NCBI GenBank assembly: GCA_964592905.1
Contig: CAZQGJ010000001.1
Coordinates: 1 to 35,906, forward strand
Length of the DNA stretch: 35,906 nucleotides
Reading direction: 5' to 3'
Source of the DNA: CAZQGJ01 sp964592905
GTDB taxonomy: Bacteria > Patescibacteriota > UBA1384 > CAYGGE01
Position 1 is the first letter of the stretch; each line of letters opens with the position of its first letter. This document shows, in pieces, positions 24,317 to 32,231 of the stretch. The notes below the pieces were generated by a model. That model was not told the origin of the DNA. It searched no databases and saw only the letters and a list, made by a program, of their open reading frames with translations. A program made the position numbers and the translations under genes.

Positions 24317-24967
24317 ATGGCCTATTCGCCGATCGATCGCCGACAGGAAGAACGATGGGCAAAGTCGGGTCAGTTAGTCATCGGTTTAGACGAGGTTGGC
24401 CGAGGGGCCTGGGCCGGCCCTTTGATGGTAGGAGCCTGGCTTTACCCGATAGCGATCGAGCCGGCAAGTTTTTTGACTACTCCCTTAGCCAATCGGTTGA
24501 CCGATTCGAAGCTACTGACGCCCCGATTGCGGGCGACTCTGGCCCCAGAGCTAGAGCAGAGCAGTCGGTTTGCGGTGGCCAGCCAGTCAGCTACGTCGAT
24601 TGATCAAGTTGGCTTGACTCAGGCTCTGCGACTAGCTTATCTTGAGGCCGCTTTGAGTATTACCAAGGAGTTAAAGGTCGAGCCAAGCCAGGTGATCTGG
24701 TTACTAGACGGTAAGACAAACTTTTTACCTCTCGAGTGGCCGCTTGTCAGCCTGACCGTCAAGGGTGACCAACGCTGGTTTGCGATTGCCGCCGCCTCGG
24801 TTATCGCCAAAGTTCGCCGGGATGAACTGATGACGAGGCTCGCAGGCAAGCTACCCGGTTACGGCTTCGAGAAGCACAAGGGCTACGGCACAACCGAACA
24901 TCGCCTAGCCATTCAGCGATTAGGACTAACTACCGAACATCGCCAGAGCTATCAACTTGGTTTATAA
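24317..24967 (+). CDS. rnhB: Ribonuclease HII
   Basis: A 216-aa enzyme that cuts RNA within RNA-DNA hybrids and single ribonucleotides in DNA. The signature GLDEVGRGAWAGPL (23-36) carries the first catalytic Asp-Glu pair. A further Asp is in WLLDGK near 130, and the GYGFEKHKGYGTTEH segment (about 180-194) is typical of the family. The start is 5 bases after the uvrA stop, so it is likely cotranscribed with uvrA; the pairing of two DNA-repair genes makes sense. Confidence 0.93.
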   Translation: MAYSPIDRRQEERWAKSGQLVIGLDEVGRGAWAGPLMVGAWLYPIAIEPASFLTTPLANRLTDSKLLTPRLRATLAPELEQSSRFAVASQSATSIDQVGLTQALRLAYLEAALSITKELKVEPSQVIWLLDGKTNFLPLEWPLVSLTVKGDQRWFAIAAASVIAKVRRDELMTRLAGKLPGYGFEKHKGYGTTEHRLAIQRLGLTTEHRQSYQLGL

Positions 24968-24985
24968 CCAATATTTTGCTATATT
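24957..24985 (+). promoter_or_regulatory. Promoter of the manC-wecB cluster
   Basis: TTGGTT (24957-24962), 17 bases, TATATT (24980-24985). It overlaps the end of rnhB and would start RNA about 27 bases before the manC ATG. Confidence 0.65.
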
Positions 24986-25018
24986 AGCCGAACTGTAGCC
25001 AGAGAGTAACGGAGGCTT

Positions 25019-26095
25019 ATGAAATTACTGAATAACTCTACTTACGCCGTCATCGTAGCCGGCGGATCAGGCACCCGATTATGGCCGATGAGTCGCAAAG
25101 ATCTACCTAAGCAGATGCAAAAATTCATCAGTGATAAAACGTTGATCGACGAAACATATCAGCGCCTGGTCGGCGTCTTTCACCAACAGAATATCTACGT
25201 AGCTACCACCGCTAACTATAAAGACAAGATTCAAGAGCTACTGCCAGATATAGACTCTAAGAATATCATCGTCGAACCCGAAGCGCGTGGCACCACGGCC
25301 GCCTTTGCCCTCTTTTCAGCGACTATTGCCGCCAAGGATCCCGAGGCGATCATCTTTAGCTTAGCCTCGGATCACGCGGTGACCGATATCGAAAAGTTTC
25401 AAACTACGATTCGACATGCGGTGGCCGAGATTGAAGAGCACCCAAAACAGATCGCCATCGTCGGTATCAAACCGACTCGAGCCGATACCGGCTTGGGTTA
25501 TATCAAGATCGGGAAGACGATTAATTCTGACCACAACTGCTATCAGGTCGAGAAATTTGTCGAAAAGCCTTCACACGAGGTGGCTAAGGTTTATTACGAA
25601 AGCGGCGAGTATCTCTGGAATACCGCTTATTACTGCTACAAGGCTAAAACTCTTCTGGCCGCTTACGCTGATGCCGACCCTAAAATTACCGACTCGGTCA
25701 AAGCCTATCTGAAATCTGGCGACAAAGCGGACTTTCAGGCTATACCGAATACGGCTCATGAGATCGAGATTATCAACAGCCAAAAGTTCCCGATCTTGGG
25801 TATCGCTGCCGATTTTGACTGGTCCGATATCGGTAACTGGCAGGCCTTACACTCTTTACTTAAGTCTCTGACTGGTAAGGATTTAATTGAGAGTAGCTCT
25901 AGCCATATTGACATTAACTCCAGCAACTGTTTAATTATGGCTCAAGAGGATAAGCTAATCGCTACTGTCGGCCTCAATAATATCGTGGTCGTGGAAACGC
26001 CCGATGTTTTGCTAGTGATGAACAAAGAACAGCCACAAGAGATTAAAGAATTACTGAATATAATCAAAGCTAAGGGCTTGGAGAGATATCTATGA
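25019..26095 (+). CDS. manC: Mannose-1-phosphate guanylyltransferase
   Basis: A 358-aa enzyme making GDP-mannose from mannose 1-phosphate and GTP. The nucleotide loop is VAGGSGTRLWPMSR (14-27) with PKQMQKF following; then SLASDH near 120, VEKPS near 180, and the WNTAYYCYK and FDWSDIGNW segments, all typical of this family. The C-terminal isomerase cupin of bifunctional ManC/AlgA is absent. A strong GGAGG site stands before the ATG. The stop overlaps the next gene by four bases. With the epimerase and pgi downstream, the cluster points to nucleotide sugars for surface polysaccharide or glycans. Confidence 0.92.
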   Translation: MKLLNNSTYAVIVAGGSGTRLWPMSRKDLPKQMQKFISDKTLIDETYQRLVGVFHQQNIYVATTANYKDKIQELLPDIDSKNIIVEPEARGTTAAFALFSATIAAKDPEAIIFSLASDHAVTDIEKFQTTIRHAVAEIEEHPKQIAIVGIKPTRADTGLGYIKIGKTINSDHNCYQVEKFVEKPSHEVAKVYYESGEYLWNTAYYCYKAKTLLAAYADADPKITDSVKAYLKSGDKADFQAIPNTAHEIEIINSQKFPILGIAADFDWSDIGNWQALHSLLKSLTGKDLIESSSSHIDINSSNCLIMAQEDKLIATVGLNNIVVVETPDVLLVMNKEQPQEIKELLNIIKAKGLERYL

Positions 26096-27465
26096 ACGAA
26101 ACTACATCATACTTTTTACCTGGGGCCAGAGAGCGACTGTTGGCCGACGAGCGAAAGATTGTTCACATTGTGACGATCGCCACAAAGCCAGATATTATTA
26201 AACAGGCGCCGATCTACCAGGAGTTGGTGCGACGCGGCGAACTGGTCATTCTCTGTCATACCGGACAGCATCATGATTTTCGCTATAGCGGCGGCATGGA
26301 AGAGGAGTTTGGCCTGACAGTGAGCGTCATGCTGGCCATTAACGGCAGTCTGCACCAAAAGATCGCCCAGATGATCGAGCGGTTCGGTCAGGTCCTCGAG
26401 GAGCTCAAAACGGCTGGCAAGGTTGCCATTCCGTATATTCATGGTGATACCAGTACGGCAATGGCGATTGGTCTGTCGAGTTACATGCACCAGGTTGCCT
26501 GTGTTCATGTCGAGGCCGGCATTCGCACCCTCACCCTCAAAGCCGATGTTTATAAGCGACATTACGCTGATTTTTTGGCCGGGCGGTTTGATTTTGCCAG
26601 TTATTATGCCGATAGTCAGATCGACACCAACTATGAGCGGGGGAGTATGGAGCCGTTCCCAGAGCAGTTCAATACTCGAGTTGCCGAGCCAGCCACCGGT
26701 GTCTACGCCGCTCCAGTCGAGATCGATGCCGAGTTCCTCCGCCAAGAGGGCTTTAGCGCCGATCGGATTGTCGTCACCGGCAATAGCGTCGCCGATGCGA
26801 CCGCCTTGGCCATTGCTGATAGTGAACAATCGACAATCTTAGAGAAGTATCCCCAGTTGGCCAACGGCAAGTTTATTCGTTTTTGTATCCATCGACGGGA
26901 AAATACTGGCAACCGTCGCCGTTTTATGATTATCTTCGAGGCGATGGCCAAGTTGATCGAGAGCGGTCACTCCGTTCTCTTAATCTCGCTCTTTGGTACC
27001 GAACAGGCGATCGATAACTACGGTTTACGGCCTCGACTTGAACAGTTGGTCAAAGATTACCCCGAAAGCTTTATTTACTCTGATGTTTGGCCATACTATC
27101 GCGACGTCATCGCTGCCATGCGCCTAGCCGCCTTGGTCGCCACTGACTCTGGCTCGATGCAAGAGGAGATGAATATTTTAGGCATTCCTTGCGTCACGCT
27201 ACGCTTTGGCTCGGACAGAGGCGAGACCTTTATTGCCGGCTGTAATGTGGCCGCCCCGCCAGTCGATACCGATTGGATCGTAGCGATTATCGAGGGCGCT
27301 CTAGCCACGCCGGCCTTGGCAAAACGGCCTAATCTCTATGGCGAGAACGTTTCGGCCAAGATCGTTGATTTGGTTCTGTCTAAATTGACGCCAGGCTCAA
27401 CTGCTGGGCTATTTCAGACGGAAGAGGACCGACTCGACTGGCCGCAACCAACAACCGCTCAATAA
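26092..27465 (+). CDS. wecB: UDP-N-acetylglucosamine 2-epimerase family, enlarged
   Basis: A 457-aa protein of the non-hydrolysing UDP-GlcNAc 2-epimerase family, which interconverts UDP-GlcNAc and UDP-ManNAc. Seen are KPDIIKQAPI (32-41) in place of the usual GTRPE-I-K-AP, HTGQHHD (56-62), HGDTSTAMA, HVEAGIRT (139-146), PFPEQFNTR (188-196), HRREN (267-271) and DSGSMQEEMN. It is about 80 residues longer than E. coli WecB (376 aa): a 22-residue N-terminal extension and roughly 38 extra residues at 148-187, between the HVEAG and PEEFNR elements. The altered first motif and the insertion suggest a changed substrate. The gene is translationally coupled to manC. Confidence 0.83.
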   Translation: MNETTSYFLPGARERLLADERKIVHIVTIATKPDIIKQAPIYQELVRRGELVILCHTGQHHDFRYSGGMEEEFGLTVSVMLAINGSLHQKIAQMIERFGQVLEELKTAGKVAIPYIHGDTSTAMAIGLSSYMHQVACVHVEAGIRTLTLKADVYKRHYADFLAGRFDFASYYADSQIDTNYERGSMEPFPEQFNTRVAEPATGVYAAPVEIDAEFLRQEGFSADRIVVTGNSVADATALAIADSEQSTILEKYPQLANGKFIRFCIHRRENTGNRRRFMIIFEAMAKLIESGHSVLLISLFGTEQAIDNYGLRPRLEQLVKDYPESFIYSDVWPYYRDVIAAMRLAALVATDSGSMQEEMNILGIPCVTLRFGSDRGETFIAGCNVAAPPVDTDWIVAIIEGALATPALAKRPNLYGENVSAKIVDLVLSKLTPGSTAGLFQTEEDRLDWPQPTTAQ

Positions 27466-27529
27466 CGGTCAAAAACGTTCAATCAGTAGCCAGACGAGTT
27501 TAAAGACCGGGCCTAGAACAAGGAGAGTC

Positions 27530-28783
27530 ATGCAGCAGTTTTTACCAACAGTCGAGTATCTCAATCTGCCTACTTGGGCCAAAGCCAGTTCGGACAAAGA
27601 GTCGGCTAAAGCTAAGATTATCTCAGAGCTTCGCCAGAATCCACCCTCTTTTTTAAGCGGACAGGCCGATGTAGCTGAATTAACCCGCGAGCTAGCCGAG
27701 TATAGCTCCGTCAAAAATCTGATCTTAATCGGTAACGGCGGCTCTGTCTGGAGCTTTATGGCCTTTGCCAAAGCTTTGTTGCCACTGGCCACCCTCAAAC
27801 AAGTCTACGCCTTGACCGATATGGAGCCGGGCTATCTGCAAGAGGTGATGGGGGAGTGTCCTGTCGAATCTAGTTTAGTGGTGGTTGTGTCTAAATCTGG
27901 CTCAACGATTGGAGTGATTGAAAATCTGATTGCTTTGAGCCAATATCAGAAACTGTTCGTAACTGACCCCAGTAGTCCGATCGGACAGTTAGCCGAGTAC
28001 TATCAGGCAGCGCTAATCGAACATCCAGTAGTCGGTGGTCGCTACACGGCTTTTACCAATTCGGCCGCCGTGCCTAGCTTGGTCATGGGACTAGAGTTTG
28101 AAAAGATCTTAGCCGGCGGACGCTTAGCATATCAGGAGTACGGCGTAGATAGTTTGACAGAGCCAGAGCCAGAAGGTAATGCGGCTTTTGAGTTGGCCTG
28201 GATCATCTATCAAGCGGAACTCAATGGCTTGACCGAAATATTTGCCCCGATTTATTCTAATTATTACGAGACTTTCGCCCTGGTACTGACGCAGTTAATT
28301 CACGAGTCGTTTGGCAAGGCCGGACAGGGTCCGACTATCTTGGCAGTCAAGGCGCCTGAAAGTCAACATCACACCAATCAGCGCTACTTTGGTGGTCGGG
28401 CTAATATGTTCGGCCTGTTTATTGTGGCCGAAGGTCAGACAGAGAGCTCTCTAAAAAGAGATATTAAGTTGGAAGTTCCCAGTGAAATCGCTGATATCGA
28501 GTGCCGTGGAGTCAAGCTAGGACAGTTTGACGGCCTGAATCTTAGCCAGAGCTTCGCCGCCGAATCGGCTGGCACGATCGGGGATGCGATGAGCAAAAAT
28601 AAACCGGCAGCCGTGGTGCGGTTACCGGCGGTTAATCCAGAGGCAGTCGGAGCTTGGATGGGCTTCTTGCACTACTTTACAGTTTACTCCAGTCTACTGC
28701 GTGGTGTCGACCCTTACGACCAGCCACAGGTCGAGGATAGTAAGGCCATCTCGGTTAAACTTCGACTTGAGACCATGCAGTAG
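27530..28783 (+). CDS. pgi: Glucose-6-phosphate isomerase
   Basis: A 417-aa sugar isomerase with two SIS domains. Residues 62-72 read LILIGNGGSVW; VVVVSKSGSTIG (117-128) binds the phosphate; GGRYTAFTNSAAVPS follows near 173. The catalytic region is ESFGKAGQGP and QHHTNQRYFGG near 263-290, where Glu and His carry out proton transfer. It interconverts glucose 6-phosphate and fructose 6-phosphate, and supplies the manC route with fructose 6-phosphate. AAGGAGA stands 7 bases before the ATG. The 64-base gap after the epimerase gene has no hairpin, so it may be part of the same operon. Confidence 0.88.
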   Translation: MQQFLPTVEYLNLPTWAKASSDKESAKAKIISELRQNPPSFLSGQADVAELTRELAEYSSVKNLILIGNGGSVWSFMAFAKALLPLATLKQVYALTDMEPGYLQEVMGECPVESSLVVVVSKSGSTIGVIENLIALSQYQKLFVTDPSSPIGQLAEYYQAALIEHPVVGGRYTAFTNSAAVPSLVMGLEFEKILAGGRLAYQEYGVDSLTEPEPEGNAAFELAWIIYQAELNGLTEIFAPIYSNYYETFALVLTQLIHESFGKAGQGPTILAVKAPESQHHTNQRYFGGRANMFGLFIVAEGQTESSLKRDIKLEVPSEIADIECRGVKLGQFDGLNLSQSFAAESAGTIGDAMSKNKPAAVVRLPAVNPEAVGAWMGFLHYFTVYSSLLRGVDPYDQPQVEDSKAISVKLRLETMQ

Positions 28784-28821
28784 TTAGTTATCTCAAAATA
28801 AACTGGTCGCAATGAGCCATC

Positions 28822-28850
28822 TTGATTTTTCAGGTCAGATGCCCTAAAAT
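28822..28850 (+). promoter_or_regulatory. Promoter of tRNA-Ala with inverted repeat over the -10
   Basis: TTGATT (28822-28827), 17 bases, TAAAAT (28845-28850). The start would fall at about 28857, two bases before the tRNA. A perfect 7-bp inverted repeat ATGCCCT/AGGGCAT (28839-28845, 28852-28858) brackets the -10 box. Confidence 0.75.
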
Positions 28851-28858
28851 CAGGGCAT

Positions 28859-28934
28859 GGGCCATTAGCTTAGCTGGTAGAGCGCATCCATGGCATGGAT
28901 GAGGTCAGCGGTTCGAATCCGCTATGGTCCACCA
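28859..28934 (+). tRNA. tRNA-Ala(GGC), integration target
   Basis: Acceptor GGGCCAT (28859-28865) pairs with ATGGTCC (28924-28930), then A and encoded CCA. Anticodon stem CATCC/GGATG with loop ATGGCAT gives GGC. Its 3' end is repeated at 29112-29135 and, in diverged form, at 35804-35828. Confidence 0.95.
28911..28934 (+). repeat. Attachment-site repeat, copy 1 (3' end of tRNA-Ala)
   Basis: The last 24 bases of tRNA-Ala, from the T arm through CCA. They recur exactly at 29112-29135. This copy belongs to the intact tRNA, so it is the expected attL side of an integrated element. The 14 bases after it (AAAAAGTCATCACT) resemble the flank of copy 3. Confidence 0.8.
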
Positions 28935-28941
28935 AAAAGTC

Positions 28942-28970
28942 ATCACTTCGCGTGGTGATTTTTTGTTTTT
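28942..28970 (+). terminator. Terminator after tRNA-Ala
   Basis: ATCAC (28942-28946) pairs with GTGAT (28955-28959), followed by a T-rich run (TTTTTTGTTTTTG). The stem is short but the T tract is strong. Confidence 0.55.
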
Positions 28971-29111
28971 GTTTGTAATGCAAAAATAGGATTCGAACAC
29001 GAAGGGGGTCGGGGAAACAGTTGTTTCCCCGCTCGGGGTGACAGCGAATTCGAGCTAGCGAGAATGAGCGCCAGAGGGCGGAAGCCCTATGGAGAGAAGC
29101 GAAGCGACGAC

Positions 29112-29135
29112 GTTCGAATCCGCTATGGTCCACCA
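29112..29135 (+). repeat. Attachment-site repeat, copy 2
   Basis: Identical over 24 bases to the 3' end of tRNA-Ala. The recombinase gene ends inside it: its last codons and TAG stop are read from the opposite strand of this repeat. The 177 bases between copies 1 and 2 hold the tRNA terminator and a perfect 9-bp hairpin (29010-29018/29023-29031), with no supportable gene. Confidence 0.8.
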
Positions 29136-30622
29136 TTTCTCACTTTGAGATCACCATCGAGACGACGGAATGGTTCCGTCAGACTAAATTCAACCTTTTT
29201 ACCGGCTAATGAGCAGTTAGATACCACGTTTGTGAGGAACTCTCTCTGGAGAGCCGGTATCGAACTTAACTCAGATAACAATTCTCCGGCCTCACTCAAA
29301 AGTCGGTACAAATGATCGGTCGTTAAATTAGGTAATAGTTCAGTGCTTTCCACGGCTAGCTTCTCTAGTTGGCTTTTTTTGAGTGTAAGTTTGTTTTCCG
29401 CGTCCGTCAATACTAACTTCATGACCTCTTCTGAAATCTCACCCCGTCGGCGCATCTGGACCGTATCTTTAATTTCAATTTGTAAGTTTTCCACAGCCTT
29501 TTCCATTTCCTCCCGATCTCTGGCCGCTGTTCGAAGGTTATTTGAACGGTTAGCATTCATTTGCTCTAAAGATTTAGCAATTTCCCACTTGTAAACTCGA
29601 AACTTGGTAAAGCCTTTCTTAAACTGCTTAAAGACTAATGTTTGCGAGATGCTATTGCCTGGGCACGTTTCCGGTCCCTTGCCTTTGGTGCAGCGTAAAT
29701 AGACGCCGTAAAGTTCTTCACGCTTCCTGACCCAAGAGGGGGAGATAGAACAATCACAATAAGCGCAGCGAATAACACCAGTTAAACCAAAGACCTTTTT
29801 CTCAAGCCGACTTTTGCGTTTATTGACGTTCTGGCACTTATACCAGGTCTCCTCATCAACAATTGGCTCGTAGTTGTGTCGCTTCAAGGTGCCATCCGGC
29901 ATCGTGAAATAGCCCATGTAGAAAGGATTGCGGAAAGCATGATCTAAGACACTTTGCGTAATTGGCCGAGCGAGCTTTGAATTAGTCGTTAGCCCTCGAT
30001 CTCGCATGATTCTAGCGCATTCTCGTAAGGTATATTGCCCCGTGGCACGCAGTTTAAAGGCCTCAAGCATCTGCGGACCCCGAACGGGGTCTTTCAGAAT
30101 ATCTTTCTTACCGCCAATGGTAATATGCATATAGCCAACACCAGCTTTTGACCAATAGCGGCCTTGCTCGCGCATTAGGTTCTGGTAGCGTTTTTGGTTA
30201 TCCCTGGAAGCGGCAGAGTAGTAATACCCATCAGAAAGCCCTGAGAGTAATTGGCGTTCAATCGCCGCTGGAGAATCTTTAGAGACAATCAGCCAGTCAG
30301 AAAGGAAGTGAAGCTCAAGTTTGCCGGCTTTGACCATGTAGACAATGTCGAGGACATCCTCATTGAACCCTCGGCCAAGGCGATCAATCTTGTCAGCACA
30401 AAGGGCGACGCATTTACCGCGAGTGACTCGTTTTAATTCACTGACGAGTTCATGAAATTTCTTTCTCGTGCGCTTAAAGGCCGATTCCTCAATGGGGACT
30501 TCCCGCAGTACGGTAAAGCCCTTTTTCTGGCAATAGTCACGCAAAGGGTTGAGCTGGGCATCGTTTTCCTGCTCTTTGGTGGAGACTCTTGCTAAAATAT
30601 AGGCGTCAGTTGGTTTATCCAT
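29123..30622 (-). CDS. Large serine recombinase (integrase)
   Basis: A 499-aa site-specific recombinase. The N-terminal resolvase domain has the catalytic Ser14 in ARVSTKEQ and the DKIDRLGRGF motif (78-87). The recombinase domain spans about 155-260. A zinc ribbon follows with Cys286, Cys289, Cys311 and Cys320, then a coiled coil near 370-440. This order is that of large serine integrases of phages and conjugative elements. A GAGGGGAG site is placed 4 bases before the ATG. The gene stands at the left edge of the element and reads toward the tRNA repeat; its last residues (NGGP, then TAG) derive from that repeat. It probably carries out integration and, with a partner, excision. Confidence 0.93.
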   Translation of the reverse strand: MDKPTDAYILARVSTKEQENDAQLNPLRDYCQKKGFTVLREVPIEESAFKRTRKKFHELVSELKRVTRGKCVALCADKIDRLGRGFNEDVLDIVYMVKAGKLELHFLSDWLIVSKDSPAAIERQLLSGLSDGYYYSAASRDNQKRYQNLMREQGRYWSKAGVGYMHITIGGKKDILKDPVRGPQMLEAFKLRATGQYTLRECARIMRDRGLTTNSKLARPITQSVLDHAFRNPFYMGYFTMPDGTLKRHNYEPIVDEETWYKCQNVNKRKSRLEKKVFGLTGVIRCAYCDCSISPSWVRKREELYGVYLRCTKGKGPETCPGNSISQTLVFKQFKKGFTKFRVYKWEIAKSLEQMNANRSNNLRTAARDREEMEKAVENLQIEIKDTVQMRRRGEISEEVMKLVLTDAENKLTLKKSQLEKLAVESTELLPNLTTDHLYRLLSEAGELLSELSSIPALQREFLTNVVSNCSLAGKKVEFSLTEPFRRLDGDLKVRNGGP

Positions 30623-30673
30623 TTACTCCCCTCGGTTTGAGACCGAACATAAGCTGTAAGTCCAGTATACCGT

Positions 30674-30702
30674 CTCTTACCGCTTCGGCAAGGTAATGTC
30701 AA
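30674..30702 (-). promoter_or_regulatory. Promoter of the recombinase
   Basis: On the minus strand, TTGACA (30702-30697), 17 bases, then TAAGAG (30679-30674). An alternative -10, TATACT (30669-30664), lies 16 bases after a TTGCCG. Either could serve the recombinase gene at 30622. Confidence 0.6.
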
Positions 30703-30710
30703 GTCCTTAC

Positions 30711-30748
30711 TAATAAAAAAGGAGACGGACCGTTACCAGTCTATCTCC
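30711..30748 (-). terminator. Terminator of the 101-aa gene
   Basis: Reading the minus strand, GGAGA (30748-30744) pairs with TCTCC (30725-30721), continued inside by GAC/GTC across a small internal loop, and a TTTTTTATTA tail follows. It separates the small gene from the recombinase. Confidence 0.75.
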
Positions 30749-30775
30749 CTATTGCAACTGCGCTGTGTTGTGGCT

Positions 30776-31081
30776 CTACGATGCGCTTCGGCGACCAGAC
30801 TCAAGAACTTCCTTCATCTCCGCTTGAGCTTTCTCACTGAGTCCTACAGTGCTCCATGTGTCGGTTGACCGAAGACCAAGTTCCGAAAGCTCGCGGCGTA
30901 ACGCATCGCCTTTGGACAATGGGAATTCTTGGCCACCAATCTCGACCTTTGCATCTCGGTTCTTGTAGTGACTAAGGAGGCCATCGACGCCACCTTCGTT
31001 CACTAAGCGGACGAACTCCTGTATGTTCATATCGCGCATTACTTCACCTTGGTTGCCCTGTGAGCCCTGCTCTATCGACAT
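30776..31081 (-). CDS. Unknown 101-aa protein of the integrated element
   Basis: I do not recognise the family. The start at 31081 is chosen because AAAGGAG sits five bases upstream; an ATG 24 bases earlier at 31105 has no such site. The N-terminus is Gln/Gly/Ser-rich (SIEQGSQGNQGE) and probably disordered. The remainder (NIQEFVRLVNEGGVDGLLSH) is helical and charged, without Cys or membrane segments. It has its own promoter (31143-31116) and terminator (30748-30711), so it is a single-gene unit. Small regulator or excision factor is possible, but nothing in the sequence proves it. Confidence 0.6.
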   Translation of the reverse strand: MSIEQGSQGNQGEVMRDMNIQEFVRLVNEGGVDGLLSHYKNRDAKVEIGGQEFPLSKGDALRRELSELGLRSTDTWSTVGLSEKAQAEMKEVLESGRRSAS

Positions 31082-31115
31082 TTGAACTCCTTTCGAGTTG
31101 GCCATTATGTCTAAT

Positions 31116-31143
31116 AATATACCACAAGAGTAGCAGGTTACAA
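31116..31143 (-). promoter_or_regulatory. Promoter of the 101-aa gene
   Basis: Minus strand TTGTAA (31143-31138), 16 bases, TATATT (31121-31116). The predicted start falls close to 31109. Confidence 0.6.
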
Positions 31144-31184
31144 TAAGGCATTAAGAGTTAGGCGATAAGTGTCCTGTCAACCCC

Positions 31185-31213
31185 TTGCATTGGGGATTAT
31201 TTGGTGGTAGGAT
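31185..31213 (+). promoter_or_regulatory. Forward promoter of the phage-type gene cluster
   Basis: TTGCAT (31185-31190), 17 bases, TAGGAT (31208-31213). It faces away from the promoter at 31116-31143, so the element has a divergent control region here. Confidence 0.55.
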
Positions 31214-31272
31214 CAGGGTACAACAGAATAAAAGAGACAGTAATTTAAACGGTTAATTCCGTAGCATATCAA

Positions 31273-31294
31273 GTCGCAAACAGCGGCTTTTTTT
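31273..31294 (+). terminator. Leader terminator before the DUF1064 gene
   Basis: GTCGC (31273-31277) pairs with GCGGC (31283-31287), followed by TTTTTTT. It lies between the promoter and the first gene, so it could attenuate the operon or end a short RNA of about 75 bases. A second, perfect 8-bp hairpin CCGTAGGT/ACCTACGG is at 31319-31343. Confidence 0.6.
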
Positions 31295-31368
31295 GTGCAT
31301 TCACGCTAGTTTCGGAAACCGTAGGTTGCCCCTCGACCTACGGCCCCCAAAGCTAAGGTGGAGGGACC

Positions 31369-31692
31369 ATGGTCCGCAAATACCGTAATCGTTCCTGTGA
31401 ATTTCAAGGTGTAAAGTACGACTCTCTCAAAGAGGGGAATTACGCTTTGCATTTGCATTATGAGCAAATGGCCAGAGAGATTCAACGCTGGGAACCCAAA
31501 CCCAAGTATCGACTAGTCGTTAACGGTGCTCCAATCTGTACCATAGTTCCAGATTTTCTCGTAGTGACGCGAGACGGCAAAACCGAAGTTCATGAAATTA
31601 AGAGCAAACCAACTATGACGCCAGTTTGGCGACTCAAGAAAAAACTCTTTGAGGTGCTCTATCCAGACATAATCTACCGGGTGATTGTATGA
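31369..31692 (+). CDS. DUF1064 phage protein (PD-(D/E)XK-like endonuclease)
   Basis: A 107-aa protein resembling DUF1064: KYRNRSCEFQGVKYDSLKEGNYA at the start, PKPKYRLVV, then PDFLVV and HEIKSK (93-98 region), ending in KKKLFEVLYPDI. The Glu in SLKEGNYA, Asp of PDF and E-I-K match the PD-(D/E)XK nuclease arrangement. Members are common in tailed phages and are thought to be Holliday junction or DNA-processing nucleases. GGTGGAGGG precedes the ATG. The stop overlaps the next gene by four bases (ATGA), so it heads a coupled phage-type cluster. Confidence 0.75.
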   Translation: MVRKYRNRSCEFQGVKYDSLKEGNYALHLHYEQMAREIQRWEPKPKYRLVVNGAPICTIVPDFLVVTRDGKTEVHEIKSKPTMTPVWRLKKKLFEVLYPDIIYRVIV

Positions 31693-32105
31693 GTGAGACT
31701 AGAAACGAAATGAGGAAAGTAAGCGAGCTCATCTTTGCCGAATACAATCCTCGGCAAATTAATAAACATGACTTTCACAAACTGGTCCAATCGATTGAGG
31801 AATTCGGCTTTGTTGAGCCGGTCGTAATCAATACAGACAACACCATCATTGGCGGCCACATGCGAGTCAGAGCCGCCCAAGAACTCAAACTGACTGAGAT
31901 TCCGGTTATCGTCGTTGACCTACCCAAAGCCAAAGAGAAAGCCCTTAATTTAGCCTTAAACCGTATCCACGGTGAATGGGACGAGCAGAAACTAGCTGAG
32001 ATCCTCTTTGAGCTTGAAGACTTACCAGAGCTGCAGCTAACTGGCTTTACTGACTCTGAAATATCCAAGACTCTCGACACGGTTCGGGCCTCAAAAGAGG
32101 ATTAA
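31689..32105 (+). CDS. ParB-like nuclease domain, front part of a split DNA methylase
   Basis: A 138-aa product with a ParB/sulfiredoxin-type N-terminal domain: SELIFAEYNPRQINKHDF, then FGFVEPVVIN and IIGGHMRVRAAQEL, NLALNRIHGEWD. In phages this domain is normally fused to a DNA methyltransferase. Here the frame stops at TAA (32103-32105) after SKED, but the same frame continues without interruption into the methylase (next entry). So this is either the front half of a broken gene or of one that is read through. The start overlaps the DUF1064 stop. Confidence 0.8.
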   Translation: MSETRNEMRKVSELIFAEYNPRQINKHDFHKLVQSIEEFGFVEPVVINTDNTIIGGHMRVRAAQELKLTEIPVIVVDLPKAKEKALNLALNRIHGEWDEQKLAEILFELEDLPELQLTGFTDSEISKTLDTVRASKED

Positions 32106-32231
32106 TTCGATGCGGTTAAGGAATACGAAAATATTACTGACCCAGTAGCTAAGGAAGGTGATCTCTACCAACTGGGAGAGCACCGACTGCTTTGTGGCGA
32201 TGCCACTAATCCAGATAATTGGAATAGGCTC

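Noticed and set aside
26116..26829. 237-codon minus-strand frame inside the epimerase gene
   Set aside because: It is a shadow of the strongly supported plus-strand epimerase and has no family features.
28870..29136. 88-codon minus-strand frame across tRNA-Ala and the att copies
   Set aside because: It is the antisense translation of the tRNA and its repeat, not a protein.
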